Shown in pieces: positions 41,631 to 50,572 of a DNA stretch of 56,468 bases (positions are counted from its first letter, which is position 1; each line of letters opens with the position of its first letter). The position numbers and the translations under genes are program-made. The stretch is from Dehalococcoidia bacterium (GTDB lineage: Bacteria > Chloroflexota > Dehalococcoidia > GIF9 > AB-539-J10): contig JAGGVQ010000007.1 in NCBI GenBank assembly GCA_021157895.1, positions 1 to 56,468 on the forward strand, read 5' to 3'. The notes below the pieces were generated by a model. That model was not told the DNA's origin. It saw nothing but the letters and a program-made list of their open reading frames with translations, and searched no databases.

Positions 41631-41636
41631 TACTAT
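41631..41636 (+). promoter_or_regulatory. -10 box of the orf78-orf122-atpE2 unit
   Basis: TACTAT ends 9 nt before ATG 41646. The -35 position reads CTGTAT, far from consensus, which would suit a promoter needing an activator at the adjacent repeats. Confidence 0.4.
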
Positions 41637-41645
41637 ATAAGTGAA

Positions 41646-41882
41646 ATGATGAATATGACATTGGTGGTGAAAAAGAGAGAGCCTATCACTAAGGATAGAA
41701 GGCTGAAACGGAAAATGAGAATCCTGACAATACTAGCCAGAGCTGCAGATGATAGCGAGTGCTTAATTTTAACCCGGGAGGAGATGGTGGCACTGGTTAG
41801 GGGGGACATAGGGAGAATAGAGAGTTGGCTGGATAAATTAGACAAACGGCATCCAATTAGGCTATGGCACCAATTAAGCTGA
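41646..41882 (+). CDS. Small basic protein, unknown
   Basis: 78 aa from ATG 41646: MMNMTLVVKKREPITKDRRL and then a basic, helical stretch (KRKMRILTILARAADDSECLILTREEMVALVRGDIGRIESWLDKLDKRHPIRLWHQLS). The second half could be a small helix-turn-helix-like fold. The ORF-track version from 41283 is mostly antisense to the response regulator and not real. Support comes from the -10 box 9 nt upstream and from the co-oriented genes behind it. No family recognised. Confidence 0.5.
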   Translation: MMNMTLVVKKREPITKDRRLKRKMRILTILARAADDSECLILTREEMVALVRGDIGRIESWLDKLDKRHPIRLWHQLS

Positions 41883-41953
41883 GAGAAATGAACGAACAAC
41901 TAGCCGTTAAGTGTCGAGGCCAAGGAAAAATACAAGGAAACAGGAGGTGAAAA

Positions 41954-42322
41954 ATGAAGGTTTTAGTGAAGGAGCCAGAAAGGATTGATGGGAGATCTGT
42001 TCAAACTGGGAGCCTTGTTGCTGCTAGATGGCAAAGTAGCAAAGACTATGCTGTGGGTATTGTAAGTGAGGATCCAGGCAGCCTGTTTAATGAAGAGCAT
42101 CTTAAGAGGGCGACACATGTTGTTCTGCTTAAGAAAGCTTCTGAAGTCACGGCGATAGTCAATAAAGCTAAGAAGGCTTTCTGGGAAAGCGTAGTCCAGG
42201 ACTTTCCGGAGGGAGAATCTAGGCCATATGCGCCATACTCAACCATAGATTTCGATGATGCTTGTAGGAGAGCTCTTCATAACTGGCTAAATCTGCAATA
42301 TTCTCTTTCCCTTAGCAATTAG
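41954..42322 (+). CDS. Hypothetical protein next to orphan c subunit
   Basis: 122 aa, soluble, no signal peptide: MKVLVKEPERIDGRSVQTGS at the start, and beta/alpha-like sequence such as DYAVGIVSEDPGSLFNEEHLKRATHVVLLKKASEVTAIVNKAKKAFWESVVQDFPEG. A textbook AGGAGGTG precedes the ATG, so it is expressed. I do not recognise a domain. Its position 86 nt before a second ATP synthase c gene suggests a role with it. Confidence 0.7.
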   Translation: MKVLVKEPERIDGRSVQTGSLVAARWQSSKDYAVGIVSEDPGSLFNEEHLKRATHVVLLKKASEVTAIVNKAKKAFWESVVQDFPEGESRPYAPYSTIDFDDACRRALHNWLNLQYSLSLSN

Positions 42323-42384
42323 CAGGAAGGCAAGAGTTAATGGAGCAACTAACCATGTGAACGCGCGACGGCAACAGCAAATGA

Positions 42385-42639
<255 letters not shown>

Positions 42640-42665
42640 GAAAGCGGTTGATGCTCTGGCACCAC

Positions 42666-42694
42666 AGAAAGGCGAGGTTATCCCTCGCCTTTCT
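42666..42694 (+). terminator. Terminator after the orphan c subunit
   Basis: A perfect 12-bp stem AGAAAGGCGAGG / CCTCGCCTTTCT with a 5-nt loop (TTATC), followed by GCTAATTTTAG. The tail is only moderately T-rich, but the stem is strong and placed 26 nt after the stop codon. Confidence 0.75.
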
Positions 42695-42826
42695 GCTAAT
42701 TTTAGAGGGTTTTGCTCTCGGTGCATGGGAACGAGCTCCCACCAATCTCAACTCAATTACTTGAAGCTAAATTAACCATACCGTAAGTGTTCCCCGTGTA
42801 TCTCAGCCTCTGCATGGCGTGATTGT

Positions 42827-42855
42827 TTGGGTATGCTACGGGGATAGTTTATAAT
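42827..42855 (+). promoter_or_regulatory. Promoter of endonuclease V
   Basis: TTGGGT (42827-42832), 17 nt, TATAAT (42850-42855). The -10 box ends 8 nt before ATG 42864, so the transcript begins 1-2 nt before, or at, the start codon. Upstream (42720-42765) is a small imperfect hairpin of unknown role. Confidence 0.6.
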
Positions 42856-42863
42856 TCGGCGGA

Positions 42864-43565
42864 ATGCAGGTACACCAATTACACCGCTGGGACATGTCAT
42901 ACACTGAGGCGAAACAAGTCCAGTCGAGTTTGGCCCGGAAGGTGATAATGGAGGGAGAGGATATCGCCCCTCATCTCATTGCGGGTGTGGATATCTCTAC
43001 CCATGGGCCCCAGAATATGGCGCAGGCAGCGGTGGTAGTACTCGACTATCCCTCTCTTAAATTAGTTGAGGTGGCAACCAGTCAGGCCATACCTGCTATA
43101 CCTTATATCCCGGGTCTGTTATCCTTTCGTGAATGTCCGTTGATTCTGGCAGCGTGTGAGAAGGTAATGAATATTCCTGATATCATGCTGGTTGATGGAC
43201 AGGGAGTGGCTCATCCCAGGAGGTTTGGCCTGGCGTCTCACCTGGGGCTTTTTTTGGATATTCCCACTGTGGGATGCGCCAAGTCCATCCTTTGTGGCCA
43301 GCATGGGGTTCTGGCTGATGAGGCTAGCGCACATGCCGATTTAATTGATAATGGCGAGCTTATTGGGGCAGCTTTGAGAACCAGGGCGAAGGTGAAACCG
43401 ATATATGTATCTGTGGGGCACAAGATCAGCCTGGCCTCCGCTTTATATTGGGTGATGAAAGTCTGTCGTGGCTATCGTCTTCCTGAACCAACTCGCCTGG
43501 CTCACCTTGCCGCCGGCGGCAATTTACCTGTCCAGCATCGGTATCAGCCGGATATATTTCATTAA
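42864..43565 (+). CDS. nfi: Endonuclease V
   Basis: Cleaves next to deaminated bases such as inosine in DNA or RNA. Motifs: IAGVDISTHG with the first metal Asp, the PYIPGLLSFRECP segment that forms the wedge region, MLVDGQGVAHPRRFGLASHLGL with the second Asp, and VGHKISLASALYWVMKVCRGYRLPEPTRLAH near the end. 233 aa. It has an inverted repeat TTGCCGCCGGCGGCAA near the 3' end. prfB follows 15 nt later. Confidence 0.94.
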   Translation: MQVHQLHRWDMSYTEAKQVQSSLARKVIMEGEDIAPHLIAGVDISTHGPQNMAQAAVVVLDYPSLKLVEVATSQAIPAIPYIPGLLSFRECPLILAACEKVMNIPDIMLVDGQGVAHPRRFGLASHLGLFLDIPTVGCAKSILCGQHGVLADEASAHADLIDNGELIGAALRTRAKVKPIYVSVGHKISLASALYWVMKVCRGYRLPEPTRLAHLAAGGNLPVQHRYQPDIFH

Positions 43566-43580
43566 CTGGAGGAGAGCATT

Positions 43581-44682
43581 ATGCAACAGCAACGAGACAT
43601 GTTAAGGGCCTTGCGCCGCAGGATTTCCGATATCATGGTGCATCTTTGACATCCCTGCTAAAGAAAAGGAAATTACCAGGATAGAGCAGGAGTCAGCCAG
43701 TCCTGACTTCTGGCACTCGCCGGCAAAGGCTCAGACTATCATGCGCCACCTGGGGACCATGAAGAACCAGGTTCACACCTGGCGTAGCCTGGAGAGGAAA
43801 GTTGCTGATCTCTATGATGTCGCTGCATTAGCGGTGGAGGAGGGTGACTCTTCCCTTGAGCCAGAAGTAGACCGGGAATTGAGCGAGTTAACTGCACAGT
43901 TTGATGGCCTTGAGAGTCAGCTAATGTTCAGCAGTGACTATGATAGACGCAATGCCATTATTTCTCTTCATTCTGGAGCTGGAGGGATAGAATCGCAGGA
44001 TTGGGCTAGCATGTTGCTCAGGATGTATCTCAGGTGGGCCGAGCGACACCATTACCAGACCGAGATCTTGGATAGCTCTCCCGGGGAAGAGGCTGGCATC
44101 AAAAGTGCTGTCGTCGAGGTCAAGGGAGAATATGCCTATGGCTATCTCAGGGGTGAACGTGGGGTGCATAGATTGGTACGGCTTTCTCCCTTTGATGCTG
44201 ATCATGCACGGCATACATCCTTTGCCCTGGCAGAGGTCATCCCTGAAGCGGAGGGGGTGCTGGATATTGACATAAACCCGGCAGACTTGAAGGTGGAAAC
44301 CTTTCGGTCGAGTGGGCCTGGAGGGCAACATATGCAAAAGACGAGCAGTGCTGTGAGAATAACTCACCTGCCCACGGGGATAGTGGCAACGTGCCAGGAA
44401 GGCCGGTCTCAGTACCAGAATAAGGAAGTTGCCCAGAGAATTCTTTATGCTCGGCTCCTGGACAGGGAAATAAAGATCAGGGAGAAAGAAAGTGATACGC
44501 TCAGGGGCGAGCATGTTGATGCTGCCTGGGGCAACCAGATCAGGAGTTATGTCCTGCACCCATACCAGATGGTGAAGGACCATCGCACGGGATATGAGAC
44601 TGGCAATGCGGAGGCGGTACTGGATGGGAACCTGGATAAACTTATCGATGCCTATCTGCGTTTTGAGGTTGGAGAGAAATGA
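43581..44682 (+). CDS. prfB: Peptide chain release factor 2 with programmed frameshift
   Basis: The ORF track lists only 43741-44682. The true gene starts at ATG 43581 behind GGAGGAG, runs 22 codons to CTT TGA C, shifts +1 and continues as DIPAKEKEITRIEQESASPDFW into the listed frame. RF2 features: the SPF recognition motif in VRLSPFDADHARHTSFA and the catalytic GGQ in SSGPGGQHMQKTSSAVR. RF2 terminates at TGA and TAA, and the shift is autoregulatory: low RF2 favours frameshifting. The product is about 366 aa. It overlaps the next gene by 4 nt. Confidence 0.95.
43634..43650 (+). promoter_or_regulatory. prfB +1 frameshift site
   Basis: ATGGTG CAT CTT TGA C: the classic CTTTGAC slip site with an in-frame TGA as codon 23 and a short Shine-Dalgarno-like GGTG three nt before CTT, the same spacing as the AGGGGG-TAT-CTT of E. 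coli. Slipping from CTT to TTT puts GAC next, in frame with the rest of RF2. Confidence 0.93.
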
Positions 44683-45911
44683 TTAAGCGCATCATCGCAT
44701 TTTGCTTGAGCCTGCTATTCATGTTTCTTCTTGTTCCTGCCTCAACTCTGGCTGATAGCGGTATCTCCGTAGTAAACAGCAGCGTGGAACTGAATTTTCC
44801 CCATCAAATTACCTTCCATCTTGTATCTGAAAGCGATGCCAACATTACTGGCGCACGCCTTCACTATCAGGTGGACAAGATGAACTATGCCAATGTGACC
44901 AGTGAGGGCTGGGCAAATTTTGTTCCCGCTAAAAGGGTAGATACCACGTGGGAGTGGAACATGGCGTATTCCAGCCTGCCTCCGGGGGCAGCAGTAACAT
45001 ACTGGTGGACAATCGAGGATGCTGATGGAGATTACCTGGAGACCTCGCCTGCGATGGTATGTTTTAACGATACTCGCTATGAGTGGCAGAGCCTGACCGA
45101 GGACAATCTTAGTCTCTTCTGGTATGAAGGAAGCGAATCGTTTGGCCGGGAGTTGATGGCGGCCTGCCACCAGGGGCTGGCGCGGATACACCAGAACACT
45201 GGTGCCTATCCCCATGGCAATATCAAGGTGTATATCTATGACTCTGCTGCTGCTTTACAGGGAGCCATGCTTTACCCCCAGGAGTGGTTGGGGGGTGTAG
45301 CCTTCAGCCAGTTTGGTATTGTCGCCCTTGGTGCTTCCCCGGAAAACCTGGAGTGGGGCAAGAGAACCATAGCTCATGAATTAACACATGTGGTGGTACA
45401 TCAACTTACCTTTAGCCCTTACTGTGATCTGCCCACCTGGCTGGATGAAGGACTGGCCATGTACAGTGAAGGAAGGCTTGATCCTTTCTTGCAGTTGCGA
45501 TTGAATCAAGCTATCTCTAGCGATGAACTTATCTCGGTACGCACGCTATCCAGTCCCTTCCCTGCTGATATTGATATGGCCTATCTTTCCTATGCTGAGA
45601 GCTACAGCGTTGTACAGTATCTCATCAGCAACTATGGTCAGTACGACATGCTCCAGTTCCTCGGTGTGTTGAAACAGGGCAGCACCTGTGACCAGGCCTT
45701 GAGCCGGGTATATGGATTTGATGTCGATGGACTGGATAGTCAGTGGCAGGAGTCACTGTCAACTTCTCCCGTGAAAACGGATGATTCGTATCCTTATCCG
45801 GTCCTGATTGCTACTGTAGCGGCACTGGCTACTGCGCTGGCCCTGGCTGGAGCTTTAGCGCTGGAAGATTGGTCCTGGCGAAGGATGTCCCGGAAACGCG
45901 AGAAAAAATGA
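44679..45911 (+). CDS. Peptidase MA family membrane metallohydrolase
   Basis: A 410-aa exported zinc peptidase. Signal peptide at 1-25 (IIAFCLSLLFMFLLVPASTLA), an immunoglobulin-like beta domain (about 28-125), then a gluzincin domain with HELTHVVVHQ (H233, H237) and the downstream Glu in WLDEGLAMYSEG. A C-terminal helix (about 375-395) and a basic tail (RRMSRKREKK) anchor it in the membrane with the catalytic part outside. It overlaps prfB by 4 nt and radC by 4 nt. Confidence 0.88.
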   Translation: MIKRIIAFCLSLLFMFLLVPASTLADSGISVVNSSVELNFPHQITFHLVSESDANITGARLHYQVDKMNYANVTSEGWANFVPAKRVDTTWEWNMAYSSLPPGAAVTYWWTIEDADGDYLETSPAMVCFNDTRYEWQSLTEDNLSLFWYEGSESFGRELMAACHQGLARIHQNTGAYPHGNIKVYIYDSAAALQGAMLYPQEWLGGVAFSQFGIVALGASPENLEWGKRTIAHELTHVVVHQLTFSPYCDLPTWLDEGLAMYSEGRLDPFLQLRLNQAISSDELISVRTLSSPFPADIDMAYLSYAESYSVVQYLISNYGQYDMLQFLGVLKQGSTCDQALSRVYGFDVDGLDSQWQESLSTSPVKTDDSYPYPVLIATVAALATALALAGALALEDWSWRRMSRKREKK

Positions 45912-46600
45912 GAGACAGAAACAGCTTCACGGTACATGATCTCCCCCTTGATGAGCGTCCCCGGGAGAGATTGCTCAAGCTGGGCGGCGAAGCCCTGTCG
46001 GCCCAGGAAATACTGGCTCTGATCCTGGGGAGAGGGGGTAATGGCGAGTCGGTCATGGTCACGGCGCAAAGACTGTTGAGCCATTTTGGTAACCTTCGAA
46101 AGATTGCCGCTGCCCCCATCCAGGAATTGGTTGGAATAAAAGGCATTGGACTGGCAAAGGCCGCGCAGCTCAAGGCTGCCGGAGAGATGGGGAAGCGGTT
46201 AGAAGATGAGGGTCAGGGGATTAATCCAGTAATCAAATCTCCTGAGGCAGCCTTCAATTATGTGAAAGGGAGACTGAAGGGCAAGAAAAAGGAGCATTTT
46301 CTTGTTCTCTGCCTGGACACCAGGAAGAGGCTGATTGCCTGTAACACGATATCGGTTGGCAGCCTTGATACCAGCCTGGCTCATCCCCGGGAGGTGTTCC
46401 GGGATGCCATTTCTGCGAGCTCCGCTTCGGTGATTTTTGTGCACAACCATCCATCGGGAAGCACCGAGCCGTCGCGGGAGGATATTGAATTAACTCACCG
46501 GCTGGTCAAGGCGGGTGAGGTTATCGGAATTGAAGTCGTGGATCATGTTATCGTCTGCGATAGCAGCTACCTGAGTCTCAAATCCAGGCAATTGTTATAG
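45908..46600 (+). CDS. radC: RadC-family JAB/MPN protein
   Basis: 230 aa from ATG 45908 (ATGA overlap with the peptidase stop); the ORF-track start at 45869 is inside the previous gene. N-terminal helix-hairpin-helix region (LVGIKGIGLAKAAQLKAAGEM) and JAB1-type metal site FVHNHPSGSTEPSREDIELT. The name comes from an old link to DNA repair; the real role of these proteins is not settled. Confidence 0.93.
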   Translation: MRDRNSFTVHDLPLDERPRERLLKLGGEALSAQEILALILGRGGNGESVMVTAQRLLSHFGNLRKIAAAPIQELVGIKGIGLAKAAQLKAAGEMGKRLEDEGQGINPVIKSPEAAFNYVKGRLKGKKKEHFLVLCLDTRKRLIACNTISVGSLDTSLAHPREVFRDAISASSASVIFVHNHPSGSTEPSREDIELTHRLVKAGEVIGIEVVDHVIVCDSSYLSLKSRQLL

Positions 46601-46608
46601 GGGGGGGA

Positions 46609-47211
46609 ATGTATTATATCGAGGAGCATCCCAACAGGCGAATGAAGATAGTAGTCGGGGTTTTGATTGCTGTCTGTGTTTTTCTATCTGTCCTTCTTGC
46701 TGGTTCCTATAACAAGCTGGCATCAGCGGGAGCCATGTTTGCATCTATGCAGGAAGAGCAGGAGTCAATACAGGCGGAGCTGGTGTCAACCCAGGAAGAA
46801 TTGCTCTCGGTGCAGGCTGAATTATCCAGTTTGCAGGATAACTATGACAGCCTGGCCAGCGGTTATATATATCGAAATCCTACCTATGCAGAGATGAAAT
46901 CCTTCATTGCCACGGACCATACCAATTTGAATGAATATAAAGTTGGGCAATATACCTGCATAGATTTTGCCGCTGATGTCAAGCAACATGCCATGGGACA
47001 GAATTTTCGCTGTGCCCTGGTCGAGATTGAATTTCCTGGTGGTGCTCATGCTCTGGTAGCATTTGATACTACTGACCAGGGAAGGATTTACATAGAGCCT
47101 CAGAATGATAAAGAGGCGCAGGTGTTTATTGGTGAGAAATACTGGGAGCAGTGGTCAAGCTACTACTCTTCTTATGATGATACTATAGAGCGGATCCGGG
47201 TTATCTGGTAG
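46609..47211 (+). CDS. Membrane-anchored coiled-coil protein, transglutaminase-like
   Basis: 200 aa. A basic N terminus, one membrane helix (about 14-36), a regular coiled coil (45-85, repeats of QAEL/QEEL) and an external domain with a Cys-His arrangement: C117 in YTCIDFAADVKQHA, H147 in GGAHALVAFDT, followed by YIEP. This layout resembles the transglutaminase-like cysteine proteins, but the match is by motif only. GGGGGG precedes ATG. Confidence 0.65.
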   Translation: MYYIEEHPNRRMKIVVGVLIAVCVFLSVLLAGSYNKLASAGAMFASMQEEQESIQAELVSTQEELLSVQAELSSLQDNYDSLASGYIYRNPTYAEMKSFIATDHTNLNEYKVGQYTCIDFAADVKQHAMGQNFRCALVEIEFPGGAHALVAFDTTDQGRIYIEPQNDKEAQVFIGEKYWEQWSSYYSSYDDTIERIRVIW

Positions 47212-47214
47212 ATA

Positions 47215-48798
47215 ATGATGAAGAGAACTGGATTTATATTATTAGCTTTACTGATTGGCCTGGCACTATTGCTGCTGGTGATGGGTTGCCAGCCCCAGCA
47301 GCTTTCTTCCCAGCAGGAAGCGCTTAACCTCTGGGGTGAAAATCCTATCACCCTGGACCCGGCAATCTCCAGTGAAAGCACTTCTCATGCCTATATCATG
47401 CAGATATTCAGCGGGCTGGTCCGGCTAAACGAAGAGATGGAAGTGGTGCCTGATATTGCCCGGAGCTGGGAAATAAGCCAGGACGGCATGACATATACCT
47501 TTTACCTGCGTCATGGCGTGAAGTTCCATGAAGGCCGCGAGGTAAAGGCGGCCGACTTCAAATATTCCTGGGAGCGAGCCTGCCGTCCGCAGTTGGCTTC
47601 CCAGACGGCAGCAATGTATCTGGGAGACATCATTGGTGCCCGGGAAATGCTGGCAGGTGAGGCGGAAAGCTTATCCGGCGTTGAGGTTATAGATAATTAC
47701 ACCCTCCGGGTTACCATCGAGGCTCCCCGGGCATATTTTCTCTCCAAGCTCACCTATCCCACGGCATTTGTGGTCAACCAGGATAATGTCGCTGCCGGGA
47801 GTGGGTGGTGGTATGCTCCTGATGGCACGGGACCCTTTCAGCTTGGCGAATGGCAACATGGTCAGCAGCTAATCCTGGAGCGAAACGAACTGTATTACGG
47901 TGAGAAGCCCCTGCTGGATAAGGTTGTCTTTCACCTGAGTGGCAACGCCAGGACGATGTATGAGAGAGGGCAGCTTGACGTTCTTCCGGTCTCGATATAC
48001 TACATCGATGAACTCCGGGATAAAAACAGTCCTCTTCACGACCAGCTAGCTGTCTTTCCTGAGCTGAGCCTTCATTATATTGGGTTTGATACTACGGCGC
48101 CGCCATTTGATGATGTCAATGTCCGCCGCGCCTTCTCTCATGCCGTAGATAAGGGGGCTGTCATTAATTCTACGGTGAAGTCCATGGTCCAGGAAGCTGG
48201 CGGCATTTTGCCTCCGGGCATGCCGGGATACAACAGCGGTCTTGAGCCTCTGGAATATAATGTCACTATGGCTCGAGTCTGTCTTGCCAACTCCAGGTAT
48301 GGAGGAGCTGACAACTTGCCCCCCATCACCCTCACCACCTCGGGATATGGCAATTCCATTACTGCCTCCCTGGGAGCCATAATTCAGCAGTGGCGGGAGA
48401 ACCTTGGTGTTGAAATCCAGGTAAGACAGGTGGAGCCGGGCAATTTTCTCTATCACCTGTCCCAGGAGAAGGATGAAATGTTTATACTGGGCTGGATAGC
48501 TGATTATCCCGACCCCGATAATTTTCTCGGTGCCCTGTTTCACTCGGGGAGCGAGAACGACATTTTTGGTTATAACAACTCACAGCTGGATGCCCTGCTG
48601 GATGAAGCTGCCGTGGAGCAGGATGAAGCTGTCAGGATTGCCATGTATCGCCAGGCAGAGCAGGGGGTGGTGGATCAGGCTCCCTGTTTGCCTTTATGGT
48701 TCGGCACCAACTATCTCCTGGTCAAGCCCTATGTCAAAGACTTTCAAATGAATCCCCTGGGAATTCCCAACCTGAGCCAGGTATACCTCGAGCACTGA
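47215..48798 (+). CDS. Oligopeptide ABC transporter substrate-binding lipoprotein
   Basis: A 527-aa SBP family 5 protein (OppA/DppA type). Lipoprotein signal: basic start, hydrophobic stretch and lipobox VMGC (Cys about 24). Typical segments are ARSWEISQDGMTYTFYLRHGVKFHEGREVKAADFKYSWER, VRRAFSHAVDKGAVIN, and LGWIADYPDPDNFLGALFHSGSENDIFGYNNSQLDALLDEA. It starts 3 nt after the previous gene. No permease or ATPase genes are adjacent, so it must work with a transporter encoded elsewhere. Confidence 0.92.
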   Translation: MMKRTGFILLALLIGLALLLLVMGCQPQQLSSQQEALNLWGENPITLDPAISSESTSHAYIMQIFSGLVRLNEEMEVVPDIARSWEISQDGMTYTFYLRHGVKFHEGREVKAADFKYSWERACRPQLASQTAAMYLGDIIGAREMLAGEAESLSGVEVIDNYTLRVTIEAPRAYFLSKLTYPTAFVVNQDNVAAGSGWWYAPDGTGPFQLGEWQHGQQLILERNELYYGEKPLLDKVVFHLSGNARTMYERGQLDVLPVSIYYIDELRDKNSPLHDQLAVFPELSLHYIGFDTTAPPFDDVNVRRAFSHAVDKGAVINSTVKSMVQEAGGILPPGMPGYNSGLEPLEYNVTMARVCLANSRYGGADNLPPITLTTSGYGNSITASLGAIIQQWRENLGVEIQVRQVEPGNFLYHLSQEKDEMFILGWIADYPDPDNFLGALFHSGSENDIFGYNNSQLDALLDEAAVEQDEAVRIAMYRQAEQGVVDQAPCLPLWFGTNYLLVKPYVKDFQMNPLGIPNLSQVYLEH

Positions 48799-48801
48799 TT
48801 A

Positions 48802-49416
48802 TCACGATGACGGAGAGGCTTTGCCGGTGACGCGTTTCCAGGCCTTCTCTAGCTGGAGCCTCATCCGTGATTTATCCTCTGATTCCGCGTCTATGATGAC
48901 ATCAGCGTATCTCAGCTTTTCTGCCAGGGGCAATTGAGATTTAAGTCTGCTGGTTGCCTCCTCGCGGGAGAAGCCGGAGCGCTTTATCATGCGCTTGATG
49001 GAAGTATCCTCAGAGGTACTGATTACCCATACCTGGTCCACCATGCCGGTCCAGTTCGTTTCGATAAGCAGGGGAATCTCCACCACGACTGCCGGGCATC
49101 CCGCATGGCGATACTTCTCTATTCTTTCCTGTAATGCCTGTTGTATGTAGGGATGGGTGATTTTGTCCAGCTTTTTACGCTCCTCAGGCTGGTTGAATAT
49201 TATTTTTCCCAGCCTGGCCCGGTCGATCTGCTCATTCTCTCCCAGCACCCCCCTCCCCCAGGTCTGGATTATTTTCTGCCACACCTCGGTGCCCGGCTGC
49301 AACTGCTCGTGCCCGATCTTGTCGGCTTCGATTATGGCTGCCCCCATACCTGCCAGCATCTGCAGCGCCGTGCTCTTGCCGGAAGCCATATTTCCCGTGA
49401 GCCCTATTACCACCAT
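48802..49416 (-). CDS. coaE: Dephospho-CoA kinase
   Basis: Last step of coenzyme A synthesis. P-loop GLTGNMASGKST, acidic EADKIGHE motif, and the ITHPYIQQAL and VEIPLLIETNW segments. I prefer ATG 49416 (204 aa), where family members begin; the ORF-track TTG at 49440 adds eight residues and lies only 4 nt from a TATAAT (minus strand, 49445-49450) that is probably its -10 box. It converges with the lipoprotein gene and is divergent from amrS. Confidence 0.93.
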   Translation of the reverse strand: MVVIGLTGNMASGKSTALQMLAGMGAAIIEADKIGHEQLQPGTEVWQKIIQTWGRGVLGENEQIDRARLGKIIFNQPEERKKLDKITHPYIQQALQERIEKYRHAGCPAVVVEIPLLIETNWTGMVDQVWVISTSEDTSIKRMIKRSGFSREEATSRLKSQLPLAEKLRYADVIIDAESEDKSRMRLQLEKAWKRVTGKASPSS

Positions 49417-49528
49417 TTCATTACTACCGGTAAAATCCAAGAGTATTATACCAGAGCTTATTTACCAGGAACGCGCGGCGTATATCCTGTAAGCACATAG
49501 ACAGGGTTCAGGCAGATGTTCCTGGTGC

Positions 49529-49534
49529 TATAAT
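49529..49534 (+). promoter_or_regulatory. -10 box of amrS-amrA
   Basis: TATAAT ends 10 nt before ATG 49545; the upstream TTCAGG at 16-nt spacing is a weak -35. No Shine-Dalgarno sequence in between. Confidence 0.4.
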
Positions 49535-49544
49535 TAATTTGTCT

Positions 49545-50570
49545 ATGGAAAAAGAAGCCATGCTGTATGACACCTTGCCTGGTGGCAGGGTGAGGTGCAA
49601 TATCTGCCAGTGGAGGTGTGTAATCAACCCCGGCAAGATGGGTGCCTGTCGCATGCGCGTTAACCGTGGTGGCAAACTATACACCATGAACTATGGCGAG
49701 GTGTCCTCGATAGCGGTGGACCACATAGAGAAAAAACCGGTATTCCATTTCTATCCCGGCAGCTATGCCCTTTCCCTGGGTGGGTGGGGGTGTAACTTCC
49801 ATTGCAGGGATTGCCAGAACTGGGAGATTGCCTGTGTGGATATTCCTGAGACCTCGCGATATATATCCCCGGAGAGGCAGGTGGAGCTGGCACGGGAGAA
49901 TGGCTGCCGTGGCATCGCCTGGACCTACAATGAGCCTACCGTGTGGTGGGAATATACCCTGGATTCTGCCCGGCTGGCCAGGGAAAATGGCCTATATACC
50001 GTGTATGTCACCAATGGCTATATTACTCCTGAGGCCCTGGATGCCATCGGCCCGTACCTGGACGTGTTCAGAGTGGACATCAAGGGATTTAGCGATAAGT
50101 TTTACCGGGACCTGGCCAACATCCCTCACCGGGAAGGCATACTGGAGGTGACCAGGCGCGCCCAGGAAAAGTGGCACATGCATGTCGAGGTGGTCACCAA
50201 TATCGTTCCCACCATGAATGATGATGATGAGCAGCTTCGTGGCATTGCTGCCTGGACCAGAGATAGCCTGGGAGAGCTGACCCCGTGGCATGTGACCCGT
50301 TTCTATCCGGCATATAAGCTAAAACACCTGCCCCCCACACCCGTCGCCACGCTGGAGAAAGCCTATCGCATTGGCAAAGAGGCTGGACTGAAGTTTGTTT
50401 ACCTGGGTAATGTTCCCGGGCATGACTATGAGAACACCAGATGCTACTCCTGTGGCAGAACCATCGTGCACCGCGTGGGCTACGAGACTGATGTCCGGGG
50501 ACTCGACGGCTCAAAATGCCGTTTTTGTGGAGCAGAGCTTAATTTCACTACCAGCAGGGAGGCATCTTAA
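49545..50570 (+). CDS. amrS: AmmeMemoRadiSam system radical SAM enzyme
   Basis: 341 aa from ATG 49545 (TTG 49539 is possible). A cysteine-rich N terminus ([21 protein letters not shown]), the radical-SAM motif [12 protein letters not shown], the central [11 protein letters not shown] and [12 protein letters not shown] segments, and a C-terminal zinc ribbon ([11 protein letters not shown] ... CRFCG). Family members are the radical-SAM part of the widespread AMMECR1-Memo-radical SAM set; the reaction was unknown for long and I make no claim. The AMMECR1 partner follows 2 nt later, while Memo is not in this window. Confidence 0.92.
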   Translation: MEKEAMLYDTLPGGRVRCNICQWRCVINPGKMGACRMRVNRGGKLYTMNYGEVSSIAVDHIEKKPVFHFYPGSYALSLGGWGCNFHCRDCQNWEIACVDIPETSRYISPERQVELARENGCRGIAWTYNEPTVWWEYTLDSARLARENGLYTVYVTNGYITPEALDAIGPYLDVFRVDIKGFSDKFYRDLANIPHREGILEVTRRAQEKWHMHVEVVTNIVPTMNDDDEQLRGIAAWTRDSLGELTPWHVTRFYPAYKLKHLPPTPVATLEKAYRIGKEAGLKFVYLGNVPGHDYENTRCYSCGRTIVHRVGYETDVRGLDGSKCRFCGAELNFTTSREAS

Positions 50571-50572
50571 GA

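Noticed and set aside
41283-41882. 199-aa ORF as listed
   Set aside because: First 120 codons are antisense to the response regulator and run through the tandem repeats; only the part from 41646 is kept as a candidate.
43505-43520. Palindrome TTGCCGCCGGCGGCAA (also CTCACCGCGCGGTGAG at 4560) as operators
   Set aside because: Both are inside coding regions of conserved genes and probably result from codon choice.
43921-44583. 220-aa ORF antisense to prfB, and similar long antisense ORFs at 23650 and 51760
   Set aside because: All lie opposite well-identified genes and show no domain.
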